Part shown: positions 1 to 9,174 of the stretch, in pieces
Layout: every line of letters starts with the position of its first letter
How positions within the stretch are numbered: position 1 is the first letter of the stretch
Assembly: GCF_014645495.1 (NCBI RefSeq)
Contig: NZ_BMLV01000001.1
Location: 62,001-126,000, forward strand
DNA: 64,000 bases
Direction of reading: 5' to 3'
DNA from: Cloacibacterium rupense
GTDB lineage: Bacteria; Bacteroidota; Bacteroidia; Flavobacteriales; Weeksellaceae
Position numbers and translations under genes: made by a program
Notes under the pieces: generated by a model
Told to the model about the DNA's origin: nothing
What the model saw: only the letters and a program-made list of their open reading frames with translations
The model's database searches: none

Positions 1-851
1 TGACAAAAGTTTTAGGCGTAGAAAAAACCTACCATCAAAATTATGATATTGCCAGTGATGACGTCTTGACTTACAAAGAAATGTTGCTGCAATATGCCGA
101 AGTTAGAAGGCTAAAAAGATGGATCTTTACCGTTCCTGTAATGACCCCAAAACTGTCTTCTTACTGGTTGTATTTCATTACTTCTACTTCTTATTCTTTG
201 GCGGTAAATTTAGTAGATAGTATGAAAATTGACGTGGTGGCTAAACCAAATTCTCTGGCTTCAGACTTGGGAATTCACTTATTTTCTTACAAGGAAGCCA
301 TAAAAATGGCATTTGATAAAATCAAGCAAAATGATGTTTTGAGCAGTTGGTATGATTCTTTTACCAGTCAGTTTCACAGCAGAAATGTATGGCAATATTT
401 GGAAGTTCCAGAGAAAGGTTGTTTCACAGATTTTAGAAAAATGAAGGTAGATGATGATGATTTGGCAATGGAAAGAGTTTTCAGTATTGGTGGTAAAACA
501 GGTTGGTATTATGCCAATTTTCTTTGGAAAATTAGAGGGTTTTTAGACAAATTAATCGGTGGGGTAGGTTTAAGGCGTGGTCGCAGAAACCAAAACGAAC
601 TAGAAGCAGGAGATTCTGTAGATTTTTGGCGCGTTTTATATGCCAATAAAGAAGAAAAAAGACTCTTGCTTTTTGCAGAAATGAAAGTTCCTGGAGAAGC
701 TTGGTTAGAATTTTATATAAAAGATGGCGAGTTGCACCAAGAGGCTACTTTTAGACCATTGGGTTTATCAGGCAGATTGTATTGGTACTCTGTTTTGCCA
801 TTCCACGGATTAATTTTTAACGGGATGCTCAGAAAATTAGCTGGTAAATAA
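1..851 (+). CDS. SDR-family NAD(P)H-binding protein, C-terminal part with DUF2867 (5' end outside window)
   Basis: The reading frame is open from base 3 to the stop at 851, so the gene starts upstream of the window and only its last 283 codons are present. The N-terminal Rossmann domain that would bind NAD(P)H is missing here. The visible part has the look of the DUF2867 region that follows the SDR domain in bacterial homologues: the ERVFSIGGKTGWYYANFLWK segment, a GLRRGRR stretch, a DFWRV motif and an LLLFAEMKVPGEAWLEF strand. The substrate is unknown. The gene points toward the convergent ggt gene. Family assignment rests on the DUF2867-like pattern; the reaction cannot be inferred. Confidence 0.75.
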   Translation, partial: TKVLGVEKTYHQNYDIASDDVLTYKEMLLQYAEVRRLKRWIFTVPVMTPKLSSYWLYFITSTSYSLAVNLVDSMKIDVVAKPNSLASDLGIHLFSYKEAIKMAFDKIKQNDVLSSWYDSFTSQFHSRNVWQYLEVPEKGCFTDFRKMKVDDDDLAMERVFSIGGKTGWYYANFLWKIRGFLDKLIGGVGLRRGRRNQNELEAGDSVDFWRVLYANKEEKRLLLFAEMKVPGEAWLEFYIKDGELHQEATFRPLGLSGRLYWYSVLPFHGLIFNGMLRKLAGK

Positions 852-889
852 ATTTAATTCTATAATTCGTCTTCCATCTTCCAACACAA

Positions 890-2593
890 TTATTCTACCG
901 CTACAGAATCATCTCCACGCCCGTCTGCTACAGCAGTTGCATTGCCTTTTTCGTCTATGATAATCATTTCGGTTCTACCAATACCGCCACGTTTTTCGAA
1001 TTTATAATTTTTTTGTTCTAAAACTTTTAAAGTAGTCTGAGGAAAATTTTTCTCCACAAAAACCACTTCGGGCAACCATTGATGGTGGAATTTCGGAGCA
1101 TTAATTACAAAATTAGGACTAAGTTTAAAATCAATTGCATTGACAATGCTTTGATAAACAGAAGTAGGAATGGTAGTTCCGCCCGGAGTACCTACAACAA
1201 TAAAAGGTTTACCATTTTTTAAAACAATAGTCGGGGTCATAGAACTCAGCATTCTCTTGTTAGGGGCTATAGAATTAGCTTCTCCGCCTACCGCACCATA
1301 CATATTAGGAACACCAGGTTTTACAGAGAAATCATCCATTTCGTTATTTAGGAAATAACCACCTCCTTTTACCACGACTTTGCTGCCATAAAGTCCGTTG
1401 AGCGTGGTAGTTACAGAAACGGCATTGCCATATTTGTCAATGATGGATAAATGGGTAGTTTGTTCAGATTCTTTCGGTTGATTTACGATTTTACCAACTT
1501 CGGCACTTGGGGTAGCTTTTTCGAAACTGAAATTTTTCCAACGGTTTTTGAGGTATTCATCAGAAATCAGCATTTCGGTTTGGTTAGTAATGAAGTCAGG
1601 ATCGCCCATATATTCTGCACGGTCTGCATAGGCACGGCGCTCTGCTTCTACCATGATTTGCAATGCTTCTGGGGAATTGTGTTCGTATTTTTCTAAATTT
1701 TCATAGGAAGACATTTTCAGCATTTGCGCCAAAAGTGGTCCTCCACTAGAAGGAAGCGGCATAGAAATCACTTCGTGGTTTTTATAGTCGAAACTTAAAG
1801 CTTTTCTTTCTTTAGTTTTATAATTTTTAAGATCTTCTAGAGAGATAACGCCGTTTCCACGTTTCATTTCATCTACCAAAAGTTGAGCGTTTCTGCCTTC
1901 ATAGAAAGCTTTTTCACCATTTTTTTGAATTAGTTTTAAAGTATTTGCCAATTCTTTCTGAACTAAAATGTCTCCCTGTTTCCATGGAGTTTCTTTGGTA
2001 AATGCGGTGTGATGAGAATTGTGTTTTAAGAAATCTTCTTTGGTGGCGTTCAGTAGATTAGCTTCTCTTTCGGTGATGGCAAATCCTTTTTCGGCCAAAT
2101 CAATTGCGGGTTGTATAAGTGCTGACATAGAAAGTTTTCCATATTTTTGATGGGTAAGATACATCCCCGAAACAGAACCGGGAACCCCAACTGCTAGCCT
2201 TCCGTTTTGTGATAAATCGGTGTTGGCGTTTCCATTTTTATCCAAATACATATCTTTTGATGCCTTTTGAGGAGCCTTTTCCCTATAATCCAAAGCAATT
2301 TTTTCTCCTTTTTGGGTGTAACCAATCAAAAAACCACCTCCACCGATGTTACCAGCCTGAGGATAAACCACAGCTAAGGCAAATTGTGTGGCAATAGCCG
2401 CATCAAAAGCATTTCCTCCCATTTTTAGAATTTTTGCCCCCACTTCACTGGCTAGTGGATGGGCAGAAACCACCATTCCCTTGTCTCTAGAATGAATTTC
2501 TTTTACAATATTAATGTTGGTATATTGCGCAGAGATAGAGTGTGTTAAAATAACAAGGAAGAAAAAATATTTTTTCATTGATTTTTTTTTCAA
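890..2593 (-). CDS. ggt: gamma-glutamyltranspeptidase (gamma-glutamyltransferase)
   Basis: This enzyme cleaves the gamma-glutamyl bond of glutathione and related compounds outside the cytoplasm and transfers or hydrolyses the glutamyl group. The 567-residue precursor starts with a signal peptide (hydrophobic residues about 8-22, ending SAQ). The conserved N-terminal block with GGNAFDAA (59-66) and GNIGGGGF (81-88) is present. The autoprocessing site is the ESEQTTHLSI stretch; by comparison with the family, Thr379 should be the nucleophile and first residue of the small subunit (379-567). A PSSGG loop (281-285) and a late GTPGG motif complete the family pattern. It appears monocistronic, with a long AT-rich leader before tdh. 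Confidence 0.96.
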   Translation of the reverse strand: MKKKSMKKYFFFLVILTHSISAQYTNINIVKEIHSRDKGMVVSAHPLASEVGAKILKMGGNAFDAAIATQFALAVVYPQAGNIGGGGFLIGYTQKGEKIALDYREKAPQKASKDMYLDKNGNANTDLSQNGRLAVGVPGSVSGMYLTHQKYGKLSMSALIQPAIDLAEKGFAITEREANLLNATKEDFLKHNSHHTAFTKETPWKQGDILVQKELANTLKLIQKNGEKAFYEGRNAQLLVDEMKRGNGVISLEDLKNYKTKERKALSFDYKNHEVISMPLPSSGGPLLAQMLKMSSYENLEKYEHNSPEALQIMVEAERRAYADRAEYMGDPDFITNQTEMLISDEYLKNRWKNFSFEKATPSAEVGKIVNQPKESEQTTHLSIIDKYGNAVSVTTTLNGLYGSKVVVKGGGYFLNNEMDDFSVKPGVPNMYGAVGGEANSIAPNKRMLSSMTPTIVLKNGKPFIVVGTPGGTTIPTSVYQSIVNAIDFKLSPNFVINAPKFHHQWLPEVVFVEKNFPQTTLKVLEQKNYKFEKRGGIGRTEMIIIDEKGNATAVADGRGDDSVAVE

Positions 2594-2705
2594 AAATAAA
2601 CTAAATTATTTTGATTGATAAAAAAAATGAAATGCTTTTGCAGAATGTTTCATTTTAATCATGGTGAATTTGTAAAGCAGATGATAAATATTTATTAAAT
2701 AGAAT

Positions 2706-2735
2706 TTTGATGGTATTTCAAAATTTTTAAATTTG
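2706..2735 (+). promoter_or_regulatory. Bacteroidota-type promoter of the threonine dehydrogenase gene
   Basis: TTTG at 2706-2709 and TAAATTTG at 2728-2735 are separated by 18 nt. This matches the TTTG / TAnnTTTG consensus used by the primary sigma factor of Bacteroidota. The start codon follows about 20 nt after the -7 element, giving a short leader. Confidence 0.7.
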
Positions 2736-2755
2736 TAAAATATCAAAAAGTAAAA

Positions 2756-3718
2756 ATGGAAACTACCACAGAAAAAATTTTAGTAACTGGAGCTTTAGGC
2801 CAAATCGGTACAGAACTCACCTCAAAATTAGTAGAAATCCACGGCAAAGAAAATGTGATTGCATCGGGAATCGAAAAATGGAGAGAAGGTAATACAGCAG
2901 CAGGTTGGTACGAAAGAATAGATGTAACCAATTATAAATTGCTAGAAGATTTCATAAAAGAACAAAAAATTACTACCGTATATCATTTGGCTTCTTTGCT
3001 CTCTGGAACTTCAGAAAAGCAACCTCTTTTTGCTTGGAAACTTAATTTAGAACCATTACTTCATCTTTGTGAATTGGCAAAAGATGGCTACCTTAAAAAG
3101 ATATTTTGGCCAAGTTCTATCGCTGTTTTCGGGAAAGGAATTCCTAAAAATGATGTAGAACAAGACGTGGTGCTCAATCCAACTACTGTTTACGGGATTT
3201 CTAAATTGGCAGGAGAGAAGTGGTGCGAATATTATTTTGATAAATATGGTGTAGATGTTAGAAGTATTCGTTATCCTGGCTTAATCTCTTGGAAAGCTCC
3301 TGCAGGTGGTGGAACTACAGATTACGCCGTAGAGATTTTCTACGAAGCGGTTGAAAAAGGAAAGTACAAGAGCTTTATTGCAGAAAACACTGCAATGCCT
3401 ATGTTGTACATGGACGATGCCATCTCTGCCACAATTAAACTGATGGAAGCTGATAAAGATGCTCTTACCGTAAGAAGTTCTTATAATCTAGGCGGAATGA
3501 GTTTTACACCAGCTGAATTAGCAGCAGAAATTAAGAAGGAAATGCCGGATTTTGAGATTTCTTATGAACCAGATTTCAGACAAGCCATCGCAGATTCTTG
3601 GCCTGCAAGTATAGATGATAGCAGAGCAAAAAATGATTGGGGACTAAGTTATGATTATGATATAACCACCATGACTAAAGAGATGATTAAGAATTTAAAA
3701 ATAAAATTGGGCAAGTAA
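2756..3718 (+). CDS. tdh: L-threonine 3-dehydrogenase, short-chain (SDR/epimerase-like) type
   Basis: Oxidises L-threonine to 2-amino-3-ketobutyrate with NAD+, the first step of threonine breakdown to glycine. The 320-residue protein is an extended SDR: the NAD-binding GALGQIG motif is at 12-18, the catalytic Tyr146 and Lys150 are in YGISK, and Ser residues at 120-121 provide the third catalytic position. The AFxWPSSIAVFG-like and RYPGLISWKAPAGGGTTDYA segments are characteristic of the SDR-type threonine dehydrogenases known from Flavobacterium and archaea, which separates it from UDP-galactose epimerases. It has its own promoter at 2706-2735 and a terminator at 3822. No kbl (2-amino-3-ketobutyrate CoA ligase) gene is adjacent. 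Confidence 0.88.
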   Translation: METTTEKILVTGALGQIGTELTSKLVEIHGKENVIASGIEKWREGNTAAGWYERIDVTNYKLLEDFIKEQKITTVYHLASLLSGTSEKQPLFAWKLNLEPLLHLCELAKDGYLKKIFWPSSIAVFGKGIPKNDVEQDVVLNPTTVYGISKLAGEKWCEYYFDKYGVDVRSIRYPGLISWKAPAGGGTTDYAVEIFYEAVEKGKYKSFIAENTAMPMLYMDDAISATIKLMEADKDALTVRSSYNLGGMSFTPAELAAEIKKEMPDFEISYEPDFRQAIADSWPASIDDSRAKNDWGLSYDYDITTMTKEMIKNLKIKLGK

Positions 3719-3821
3719 TTGTGATTTCAAAAAAATGCTTATCTTAGGAACTCAAATTCTAATAGATTTTTTATAATAAGTTATAGAAATCTGTTAATCA
3801 TATTAATTCTATCTTTTATAG

Positions 3822-3850
3822 ACTTTGCCGTTTTTTCGGCAAAGTTTTTT
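3822..3850 (+). terminator. Rho-independent terminator after tdh
   Basis: Nine-base-pair stem ACTTTGCCG (3822-3830) / CGGCAAAGT (3837-3845) with a T loop and a T run behind it. It lies only 12 nt before the next start codon, so the downstream gene probably needs its own initiation within or just after this hairpin. Confidence 0.85.
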
Positions 3851-3861
3851 ATTTTTACAAA

Positions 3862-4620
3862 ATGGTATTGTTAAGTTTTAACATAATTGCTCCAGAAATT
3901 CCTCTAAAGGATAAGCATTTGGTTTCAGAAGAAGAATTGCTGAAAATTACTTTTAATGGAACCAAAAAAATTATAGACGTGCTAGAAAAACATTTTGTTT
4001 TTTGTACTTTTTTTGTAGAGGTTTCTTTGGTTGAAAAAATGCCAGAATTGTTAAAGCTTATCATTAAAAAAGGTCACGAACTAGGAATTCTGAACCAACA
4101 TTCTACTGAAGAGGAAATTCTGAAAGCTAAGTTGAAAGCAGAAGAATTTACAGGTAAATTTGTAAGCGGGATAAGACAATTTCCGCAGTTTAAACACAAA
4201 TCTGATGTGGTGAAAAGAATGAAATTCAGTTACCATTCTTCAATGTATTTTTCAAATATTTTTTGGTTAGATAATAAGGGATTCGAGAAAAAAACAGTCT
4301 ACGAAGAAAACGAATTGGTCATCGTGCCAGATAGTTGGTCTCCTTATTCTAAACTTCCTTATAATGATTTTACCTTTCAGATGATTCCGCTATTTTTTTA
4401 TAAAAATATGATTAATAATTCTATGAAGGGAAATGATGAATATATTGTTATTTATCTCAATTCTTGGCAATTTGTAGAGCTCAATCACAGTAAATTTGGA
4501 CTTCCATTGTATAGAAAATACAATCTTGGAAGACAAATGGAAGAAAAACTCGGTCGGTTTTTATTGTTTTTAGAAGAAAGTGAATGGGCCGTGAATAGAA
4601 TGAAGGATTTCTTTTTCTAA
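3862..4620 (+). CDS. Polysaccharide-deacetylase-like protein with eroded catalytic motifs
   Basis: This 252-residue protein has the layout of the NodB-fold deacetylases common in Flavobacteriia: an opening LLSF strand, a KHFVFCTFFVE strand, LIIKKGHELGI, and GIRQFPQF where active relatives carry an RxP motif. Active members have an Asp-rich start (SFDxE...D) and an HSxxH motif. Here the first strand reads SFNIIAPEIP, and GHELG is followed by ILNQHST, so the usual catalytic Asp and one metal-binding His appear to be lost. It is probably a non-catalytic or altered-specificity paralogue. There is no signal peptide. The start at 3862 directly follows the tdh terminator. Confidence 0.6.
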   Translation: MVLLSFNIIAPEIPLKDKHLVSEEELLKITFNGTKKIIDVLEKHFVFCTFFVEVSLVEKMPELLKLIIKKGHELGILNQHSTEEEILKAKLKAEEFTGKFVSGIRQFPQFKHKSDVVKRMKFSYHSSMYFSNIFWLDNKGFEKKTVYEENELVIVPDSWSPYSKLPYNDFTFQMIPLFFYKNMINNSMKGNDEYIVIYLNSWQFVELNHSKFGLPLYRKYNLGRQMEEKLGRFLLFLEESEWAVNRMKDFFF

Positions 4621-4624
4621 CCCT

Positions 4625-5836
4625 CTAAGAAAGTTCAAAAACCGTAATTTCTGGTTTTACACCCACTCTTCCCGGAAATGCCAAAACGCCAAAACCTCTA
4701 TTGACATATAAATATTTACCAGCAGATTCATACAAATCTGCCCATTTTGGGTATTTGAATTTTACAGGAGACCATTTAAAATTCTTTAAATCGATGCCAA
4801 ATTGCATTCCATGGGTATGACCAGATAGCGTGAGTTGTATATTACTAGGATGGTGTTTTACCACTTCATCAAAATGAGTAGGGTCGTGGCTCATTAATAT
4901 TTTTACAGCATCTCTTGGGATTCCTCTAGCTGCTTGGTCTAAATCTCCAAATTGTGGAAATGGAGGAATACCCCAGTTTTCAACACCTAAAATATAGATT
5001 TTTTCTCCGTTTTTTTCTATAGAAATATGTTCGTTTTTCAGTAAGGTGAATCCAGCTTCTTTTTCGTATTTTTTTAAATTGGGAATATTTTGGGCTTTTT
5101 CTTCTTTAGAGTTCCAAGCACCATAATCTCCATAATCATGATTTCCTAGAATAGAGAATTTGCCATCTTTTGCCTTAATACTTTTGAATAACGGAACGAA
5201 AGGTAAAAATTCTTCAGCATAATTATTGACCATGTCACCCGTAAAAAGTACCAAATCTGCATCTTGCTCATTAATTAAATCAATCGCAGGTTGTAATTTT
5301 TCGGGGTTAAAAAAACTACCACTGTGTACATCTGAAATTTGTACAATTTTATAACCTTTGAAACTTTCGGGTAGGTTTTTAAGTTTAAGTTTTACTTTTC
5401 TGGCAGTGTGTCTGTATTTTCCGAAGACAATACCATCAATCACCAAAGCAGAAAAAATTCCTGCAGTAGCTAGAGCAGTGGTGCTGATGAATTTTCGGCG
5501 CTCTGGGAAATGTTTTTGCTCTAAAGTGAAATACTTGAATCCGAATTCAAAAATTCTGGAAATATCTCCTATTAAAAGAAAAATTAATGCAATAAACTTT
5601 GGAAGCATAAAAATCATCACCAAAGAAAGCAACAACTGAACCTGATGATGGTCTCTAGAAGCTCTATTGAAAGTGAGCATCTGGTAAAGCGTAAAACCAT
5701 ATATCAATAGCGTAATCACCCAATAGCCAAACCTTAACCAAGAGTTAGAAACCAGGTTTTTAAAAGCCTGATAGACATAAAATTCTATCAGAAAAAGTAT
5801 TCCAAAAAGTAATAGAAATCTGTTTTGTACAGACAT
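4625..5836 (-). CDS. Membrane-anchored metallophosphoesterase (calcineurin-like)
   Basis: A 403-residue protein with three or four N-terminal membrane helices (about 7-25, 36-55, 67-90, 118-135) followed by a metallophosphoesterase domain. The dinuclear metal motifs are complete: ISDVHSG (Asp169, His171), FTGDMVN (Asp201), GNHDYGD (Asn232, His233) and SGHTHG near residue 345. The family hydrolyses phosphoesters, and membrane-bound members often act on lipid or periplasmic substrates such as UDP-diacylglucosamine; the substrate is not predictable here. An ERRKFIS segment before the last helix resembles a twin-arginine motif. Its start codon overlaps the stop of the KASIII gene (TAATG), so the two are translationally coupled. 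Confidence 0.88.
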   Translation of the reverse strand: MSVQNRFLLLFGILFLIEFYVYQAFKNLVSNSWLRFGYWVITLLIYGFTLYQMLTFNRASRDHHQVQLLLSLVMIFMLPKFIALIFLLIGDISRIFEFGFKYFTLEQKHFPERRKFISTTALATAGIFSALVIDGIVFGKYRHTARKVKLKLKNLPESFKGYKIVQISDVHSGSFFNPEKLQPAIDLINEQDADLVLFTGDMVNNYAEEFLPFVPLFKSIKAKDGKFSILGNHDYGDYGAWNSKEEKAQNIPNLKKYEKEAGFTLLKNEHISIEKNGEKIYILGVENWGIPPFPQFGDLDQAARGIPRDAVKILMSHDPTHFDEVVKHHPSNIQLTLSGHTHGMQFGIDLKNFKWSPVKFKYPKWADLYESAGKYLYVNRGFGVLAFPGRVGVKPEITVFELS

Positions 5837-6909
5837 TAAGAAGGGGTTTTGTAAACAATGCAGTTAATGTTCATACCAGCACCTACAGAGCCCATCACAA
5901 TATAACCTCCTTTTTTGAAGGCGTGTCCTTTCATTTCTCCTTTTGCTATTAAATCATACATGGTTGGGATGGTAGCTACAGAAGAATTTCCAAACTTTTG
6001 AATGGTCATCGGAGAAACCGCTTCATCATATTCTGATTTACCGAAAAGCTTAAATAATCTAGAAACCATCGCGTGATCCATTTTTGCATTGGCTTGGTGC
6101 ATTAGGATTTTATCAATGTCTTCATCGGTAATACCTGCTTCGTCCATAGTTTCCTTTACCGCTGCTGGTACATTTTTAAGGGCGTATTCGTAGATTTTTC
6201 TACCATGCATTCTTATATACAGCTTGTCTTGGTCATCAGCACTAGGATTCAATGTTTTAGAGCATTCTAGATAATTCAATTCTTCTGCATTATCACAAAC
6301 TGTATTGGTAGCAATAATCCCTATATTATCTTCTTCGGTTCTTTGTAGAACAACAGCGCCAGCACCATCAGCAAAAATTAATTTATTCCTATCATAAGGG
6401 TCTGTTACTCTGCTTAGCGTTTCGCCTCCTATCACCAAAATAGTTTTTGCTTTGCCTAATTTTAATAAATCATCTGCTAGAATTACTCCTTCTACCCAGC
6501 CTGGGCAACCGAATATCATATCATAAGTAATGCATTTTCTGTTTTTAATGCCCAATTTATGTTTTACTCTAGCAGCCATATTGGGCATGAAATTCGGCAT
6601 TCCATTTTTTGAAACTTCACCGAAATTACTTGCATATATGATATAATCTATTTCTTCTTGTTCTATTCCTGCATCATAGATGGCTTCTTTTGCGGCTTCG
6701 TAGCCCAAATCAGAGTTCATCTTGTCTTCATCTATATACCTTCTCTCTTCAATTTCTGTAATATCTACAAATTTCTTGATTACTTCATCATTAGGTTTGT
6801 CTATTAGATCTCCAGCATCTGTGTAGAATGTAGAATTCATAAAATACGAACCATCTATTATTCTTTTTGGCACACAACTTCCTGATCCAATTATAACTGA
6901 ACTTGGCAT
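5836..6909 (-). CDS. 3-oxoacyl-ACP synthase III (KASIII family)
   Basis: Thiolase-fold condensing enzyme that joins an acyl-CoA or acyl-ACP starter to malonyl-ACP. The catalytic triad of the FabH family is visible: Cys135 in IFGCPGW, His271 in MHQAN, and Asn308 in FGNSS. At 357 residues it is longer than E. coli FabH (about 317), because of an insertion around residues 20-45. It carries a divergent start-site motif and is not surrounded by other fatty-acid genes, so it may be an accessory KASIII rather than the housekeeping enzyme. Its stop overlaps the start of the phosphoesterase gene by one base. A promoter lies at 6941-6974. Confidence 0.9.
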   Translation of the reverse strand: MPSSVIIGSGSCVPKRIIDGSYFMNSTFYTDAGDLIDKPNDEVIKKFVDITEIEERRYIDEDKMNSDLGYEAAKEAIYDAGIEQEEIDYIIYASNFGEVSKNGMPNFMPNMAARVKHKLGIKNRKCITYDMIFGCPGWVEGVILADDLLKLGKAKTILVIGGETLSRVTDPYDRNKLIFADGAGAVVLQRTEEDNIGIIATNTVCDNAEELNYLECSKTLNPSADDQDKLYIRMHGRKIYEYALKNVPAAVKETMDEAGITDEDIDKILMHQANAKMDHAMVSRLFKLFGKSEYDEAVSPMTIQKFGNSSVATIPTMYDLIAKGEMKGHAFKKGGYIVMGSVGAGMNINCIVYKTPS

Positions 6910-6940
6910 ATTTTTTTGTTTTTTTTAAATAAATAGGGCA

Positions 6941-6974
6941 CAAATTTATAAATTAAAATCATAACAACCACAAA
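6941..6974 (-). promoter_or_regulatory. Promoter of the KASIII-phosphoesterase operon
   Basis: On the minus strand TTTG (6971-6974) and TAAATTTG (6941-6948) are 22 nt apart, matching the Bacteroidota consensus. A second TAAATTTG at 6987-6994 on the plus strand faces the divergent gene at 7018, so this 108-bp gap is a divergent promoter region. Confidence 0.6.
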
Positions 6975-7017
6975 TAAAATTATTATTAAATTTGCAAAAA
7001 GTCTATTAATTGAACTT

Positions 7018-7584
7018 ATGAAAAAAAATGCGCCATTAATTGGCTTTTTAGTAGCTTTCGGAGTGATGCTTATTGCATTTGCTATCTATTTTTTCTTTTT
7101 AGCGAAGAAAAATGAGTATTTGGTAGACAATCCTACTTCTAAAACTTTTTATTTTAAAGTAAATAACGGAGAAGAAAAAATTATTACATCTGGTCAATAC
7201 ATAAAAGTAGACCTGAACAGAGGTAAGAAAAATGAGATTAAAGTCTTTGACGAGAATAAGAAACTTCTTTTTGATTCTGCTTTTACCGTGAAAGAATACA
7301 GAGGATTGATTAATATTACCAATAGTGATTATTATATCCATCGCCAATTTTACGGTTATGTACCCAATAAAGACTCTCTTTTGGTTTCCAGCAGTTTCGA
7401 GTTAGATGGAGAAAAATTGCCAGGTCACGTTATTCATCATAAAAAATTGTATATTGAAGACTTTTATTACAATTTAGATGAAGACTATGATAAAGTCATC
7501 AAAAATATAGATAAAATAGAATCTCGAACCAAAATTTATAGAAAAGAGGATTTCAAAAACTTCTACAAAGAAAATTATCAATAA
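7018..7584 (+). CDS. Single-pass membrane protein of unknown function
   Basis: A 188-residue protein with one N-terminal membrane helix (about 8-29) and a lysine-rich extracytoplasmic domain with beta-strand character (residues 35-125) and an acidic C-terminal segment (DLDEDYDKVIKNIDKIE). It has no cysteine lipobox. No family was recognised. A TAAATTTG -7 element at 6987-6994 places transcription start a few bases before the gene. It is followed by a 7-bp repeat array and ubiE on the same strand, 48 nt downstream, so it may be cotranscribed with ubiE and porT. Confidence 0.7.
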   Translation: MKKNAPLIGFLVAFGVMLIAFAIYFFFLAKKNEYLVDNPTSKTFYFKVNNGEEKIITSGQYIKVDLNRGKKNEIKVFDENKKLLFDSAFTVKEYRGLINITNSDYYIHRQFYGYVPNKDSLLVSSSFELDGEKLPGHVIHHKKLYIEDFYYNLDEDYDKVIKNIDKIESRTKIYRKEDFKNFYKENYQ

Positions 7585-7631
7585 TCAATTATCAACCATC
7601 AACCATCAATCATCAATCATCAATTATAAAC
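7584..7631 (+). repeat. 7-bp tandem array (ATCAACC/ATCAATC) before ubiE
   Basis: Between the stop of the upstream gene and the ubiE start codon the sequence is a run of 7-bp units, ATCAACC and ATCAATC, most regular at 7591-7625. The array ends about 8 nt before the ATG. The same kind of unit recurs at 14205, 40082 and 49669. Confidence 0.85.
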
Positions 7632-7632
7632 C

Positions 7633-8349
7633 ATGCAAGTAACCCCTTATAATACAGACCAAAGCAAAAAAACACAAGTAGAAGATATGTTCGATAACAT
7701 AGCTCCGAAATATGATTTACTCAACCACGTTTTATCAATGAAAATAGACGTCTTGTGGCGAAATAATTTGGTAAAATGGATGAGAAAAGATGCTCCTAAA
7801 TTGGTCTTAGATGTGGCTACAGGAACGGGTGATTTAGCAATAGCAGTTCAAAAAGGTTTAGAAGCCGAAGTGGTAGGACTAGACCTTTCTCAGCAGATGC
7901 TAAACGTAGGAATAGACAAAATCAAGAAAATAAATCTCTCTAATAAAATCACCATGGTGAAAGGTGATGCAGAAAATCTTACCTTTGAGGATAATAAATT
8001 TGATGCTGTTTCCGTTGCATTTGGAGTAAGGAATTTCGAAAACCTAGAAAAAGGTTTGGCAGAACTCAGAAGAGTGGTTAAGGAAAATGGAAGCGTTTAT
8101 ATTCTTGAATTTTCTAAAGTTGAAGGTTTTTTAGGCCCTTTTTATATGTTTTATTTCAAGAACATTTTACCACAAATCGGGAAATTAGTTTCTAAAGACA
8201 ATAGAGCCTATACCTATCTTCCAGATTCTGTAAACGCATTTCCTTTTGGTGAAAAAATGAAACAAATTTTATTAGATACAGGTTTTAAAAAGGTAGAATA
8301 CAAAAAGCAAAGCTTCGGTATTGCCACCATTTATAAAGCGACTAAATAA
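7633..8349 (+). CDS. ubiE: Demethylmenaquinone methyltransferase
   Basis: SAM-dependent C-methyltransferase that converts demethylmenaquinone to menaquinone, the respiratory quinone of Flavobacteriia (also called menG). The 238-residue length fits the family. The N-terminal signature DNIAPKYDLLNHVLS (21-35) and the SAM-binding motif LDVATGTGDLA (59-69) are present, followed by the VSVAFGVRNFEN segment and the FSKVEG region typical of UbiE/MenG. It lies 7 nt upstream of porT on the same strand, an arrangement common in Flavobacteriia. Confidence 0.96.
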   Translation: MQVTPYNTDQSKKTQVEDMFDNIAPKYDLLNHVLSMKIDVLWRNNLVKWMRKDAPKLVLDVATGTGDLAIAVQKGLEAEVVGLDLSQQMLNVGIDKIKKINLSNKITMVKGDAENLTFEDNKFDAVSVAFGVRNFENLEKGLAELRRVVKENGSVYILEFSKVEGFLGPFYMFYFKNILPQIGKLVSKDNRAYTYLPDSVNAFPFGEKMKQILLDTGFKKVEYKKQSFGIATIYKATK

Positions 8350-8356
8350 ACACGTA

Positions 8357-9115
8357 ATGAAGAAACTATTTGTAAAAATATTATTCGTAAGTCTATTGCA
8401 AACGTTCTTTTTGAGCAATGCGCAGATTTCTCAATTGTTTAGAAACAAAGACAGATTAGATAATCTAGAGGCATTTGATGAACAAACCTACAGCTGGGGT
8501 TTCTTTCTCAATATGAATAATTATGATTATAAAATAGTCCTAAACCCAAAATACGGTATTTACAACAAGCAAAATCTAGTTCAGTCTAAGCCTACTTATA
8601 GTTTCGGAGCGGGGCTAATTGGTAAAATGCGCCTTAATGAATATTTTGACCTAAGGGTAGAACCAGGTTTGCAATTTGTAGATAGAGAACTTACATTCAA
8701 TACTCAAGTTAATTCTAGTGCATTAGTTCTTACCGATGCAGACAAAATCAGAAGGGTAAAATCTACCTATGTAGATGTACCTGTTTTACTAGAATTTCAT
8801 GTGGATAGATGGTATAATTCTAGACCTTATGTAGCTGGTGGATTAAATTATATGATGAATTTGCAATCCAATTCTAGTGCTTCAGATGATAACCAACAAG
8901 GCATTTTCAGAACTACCACTCATAACTTTGGTTGGTCTGCTGAAATGGGCATTCAATTTTATTTTTCTAGATTTAAGTTGACCCCAGGTTTTAGAGGTAC
9001 TTTTTTCTTTAATAATGAATTGGTGGCAGATAACCCAGGCACTCCACCATATTGGGCAGCTGCTATGAACACCATACAGACCAGAGCGTTTATGTTTGTC
9101 CTAAAATTTGAATAA
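8357..9115 (+). CDS. porT: Outer-membrane beta-barrel protein, PorT/SprT family (type IX secretion)
   Basis: PorT/SprT is an outer-membrane protein needed for the Bacteroidota type IX secretion system. The reading frame extends upstream into ubiE, but ATG 8357, 7 nt after the ubiE stop, opens a normal signal peptide (MKKLFVKILFVSLLQTFFLSNAQ). The mature 252-residue protein has alternating beta strands with a barrel-like end (FMFVLKFE) and a conserved DLRVEPGLQF strand. The ubiE neighbour supports PorT rather than an unrelated porin. Other T9SS machine genes are not in the window, but a T9SS client lies at 22519. Confidence 0.8.
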   Translation: MKKLFVKILFVSLLQTFFLSNAQISQLFRNKDRLDNLEAFDEQTYSWGFFLNMNNYDYKIVLNPKYGIYNKQNLVQSKPTYSFGAGLIGKMRLNEYFDLRVEPGLQFVDRELTFNTQVNSSALVLTDADKIRRVKSTYVDVPVLLEFHVDRWYNSRPYVAGGLNYMMNLQSNSSASDDNQQGIFRTTTHNFGWSAEMGIQFYFSRFKLTPGFRGTFFFNNELVADNPGTPPYWAAAMNTIQTRAFMFVLKFE

Positions 9116-9174
9116 AAAAAGAATTTTATCATCTCCCAAAGGATAAATTAAAAATACTTAAACATTTGATTTAA

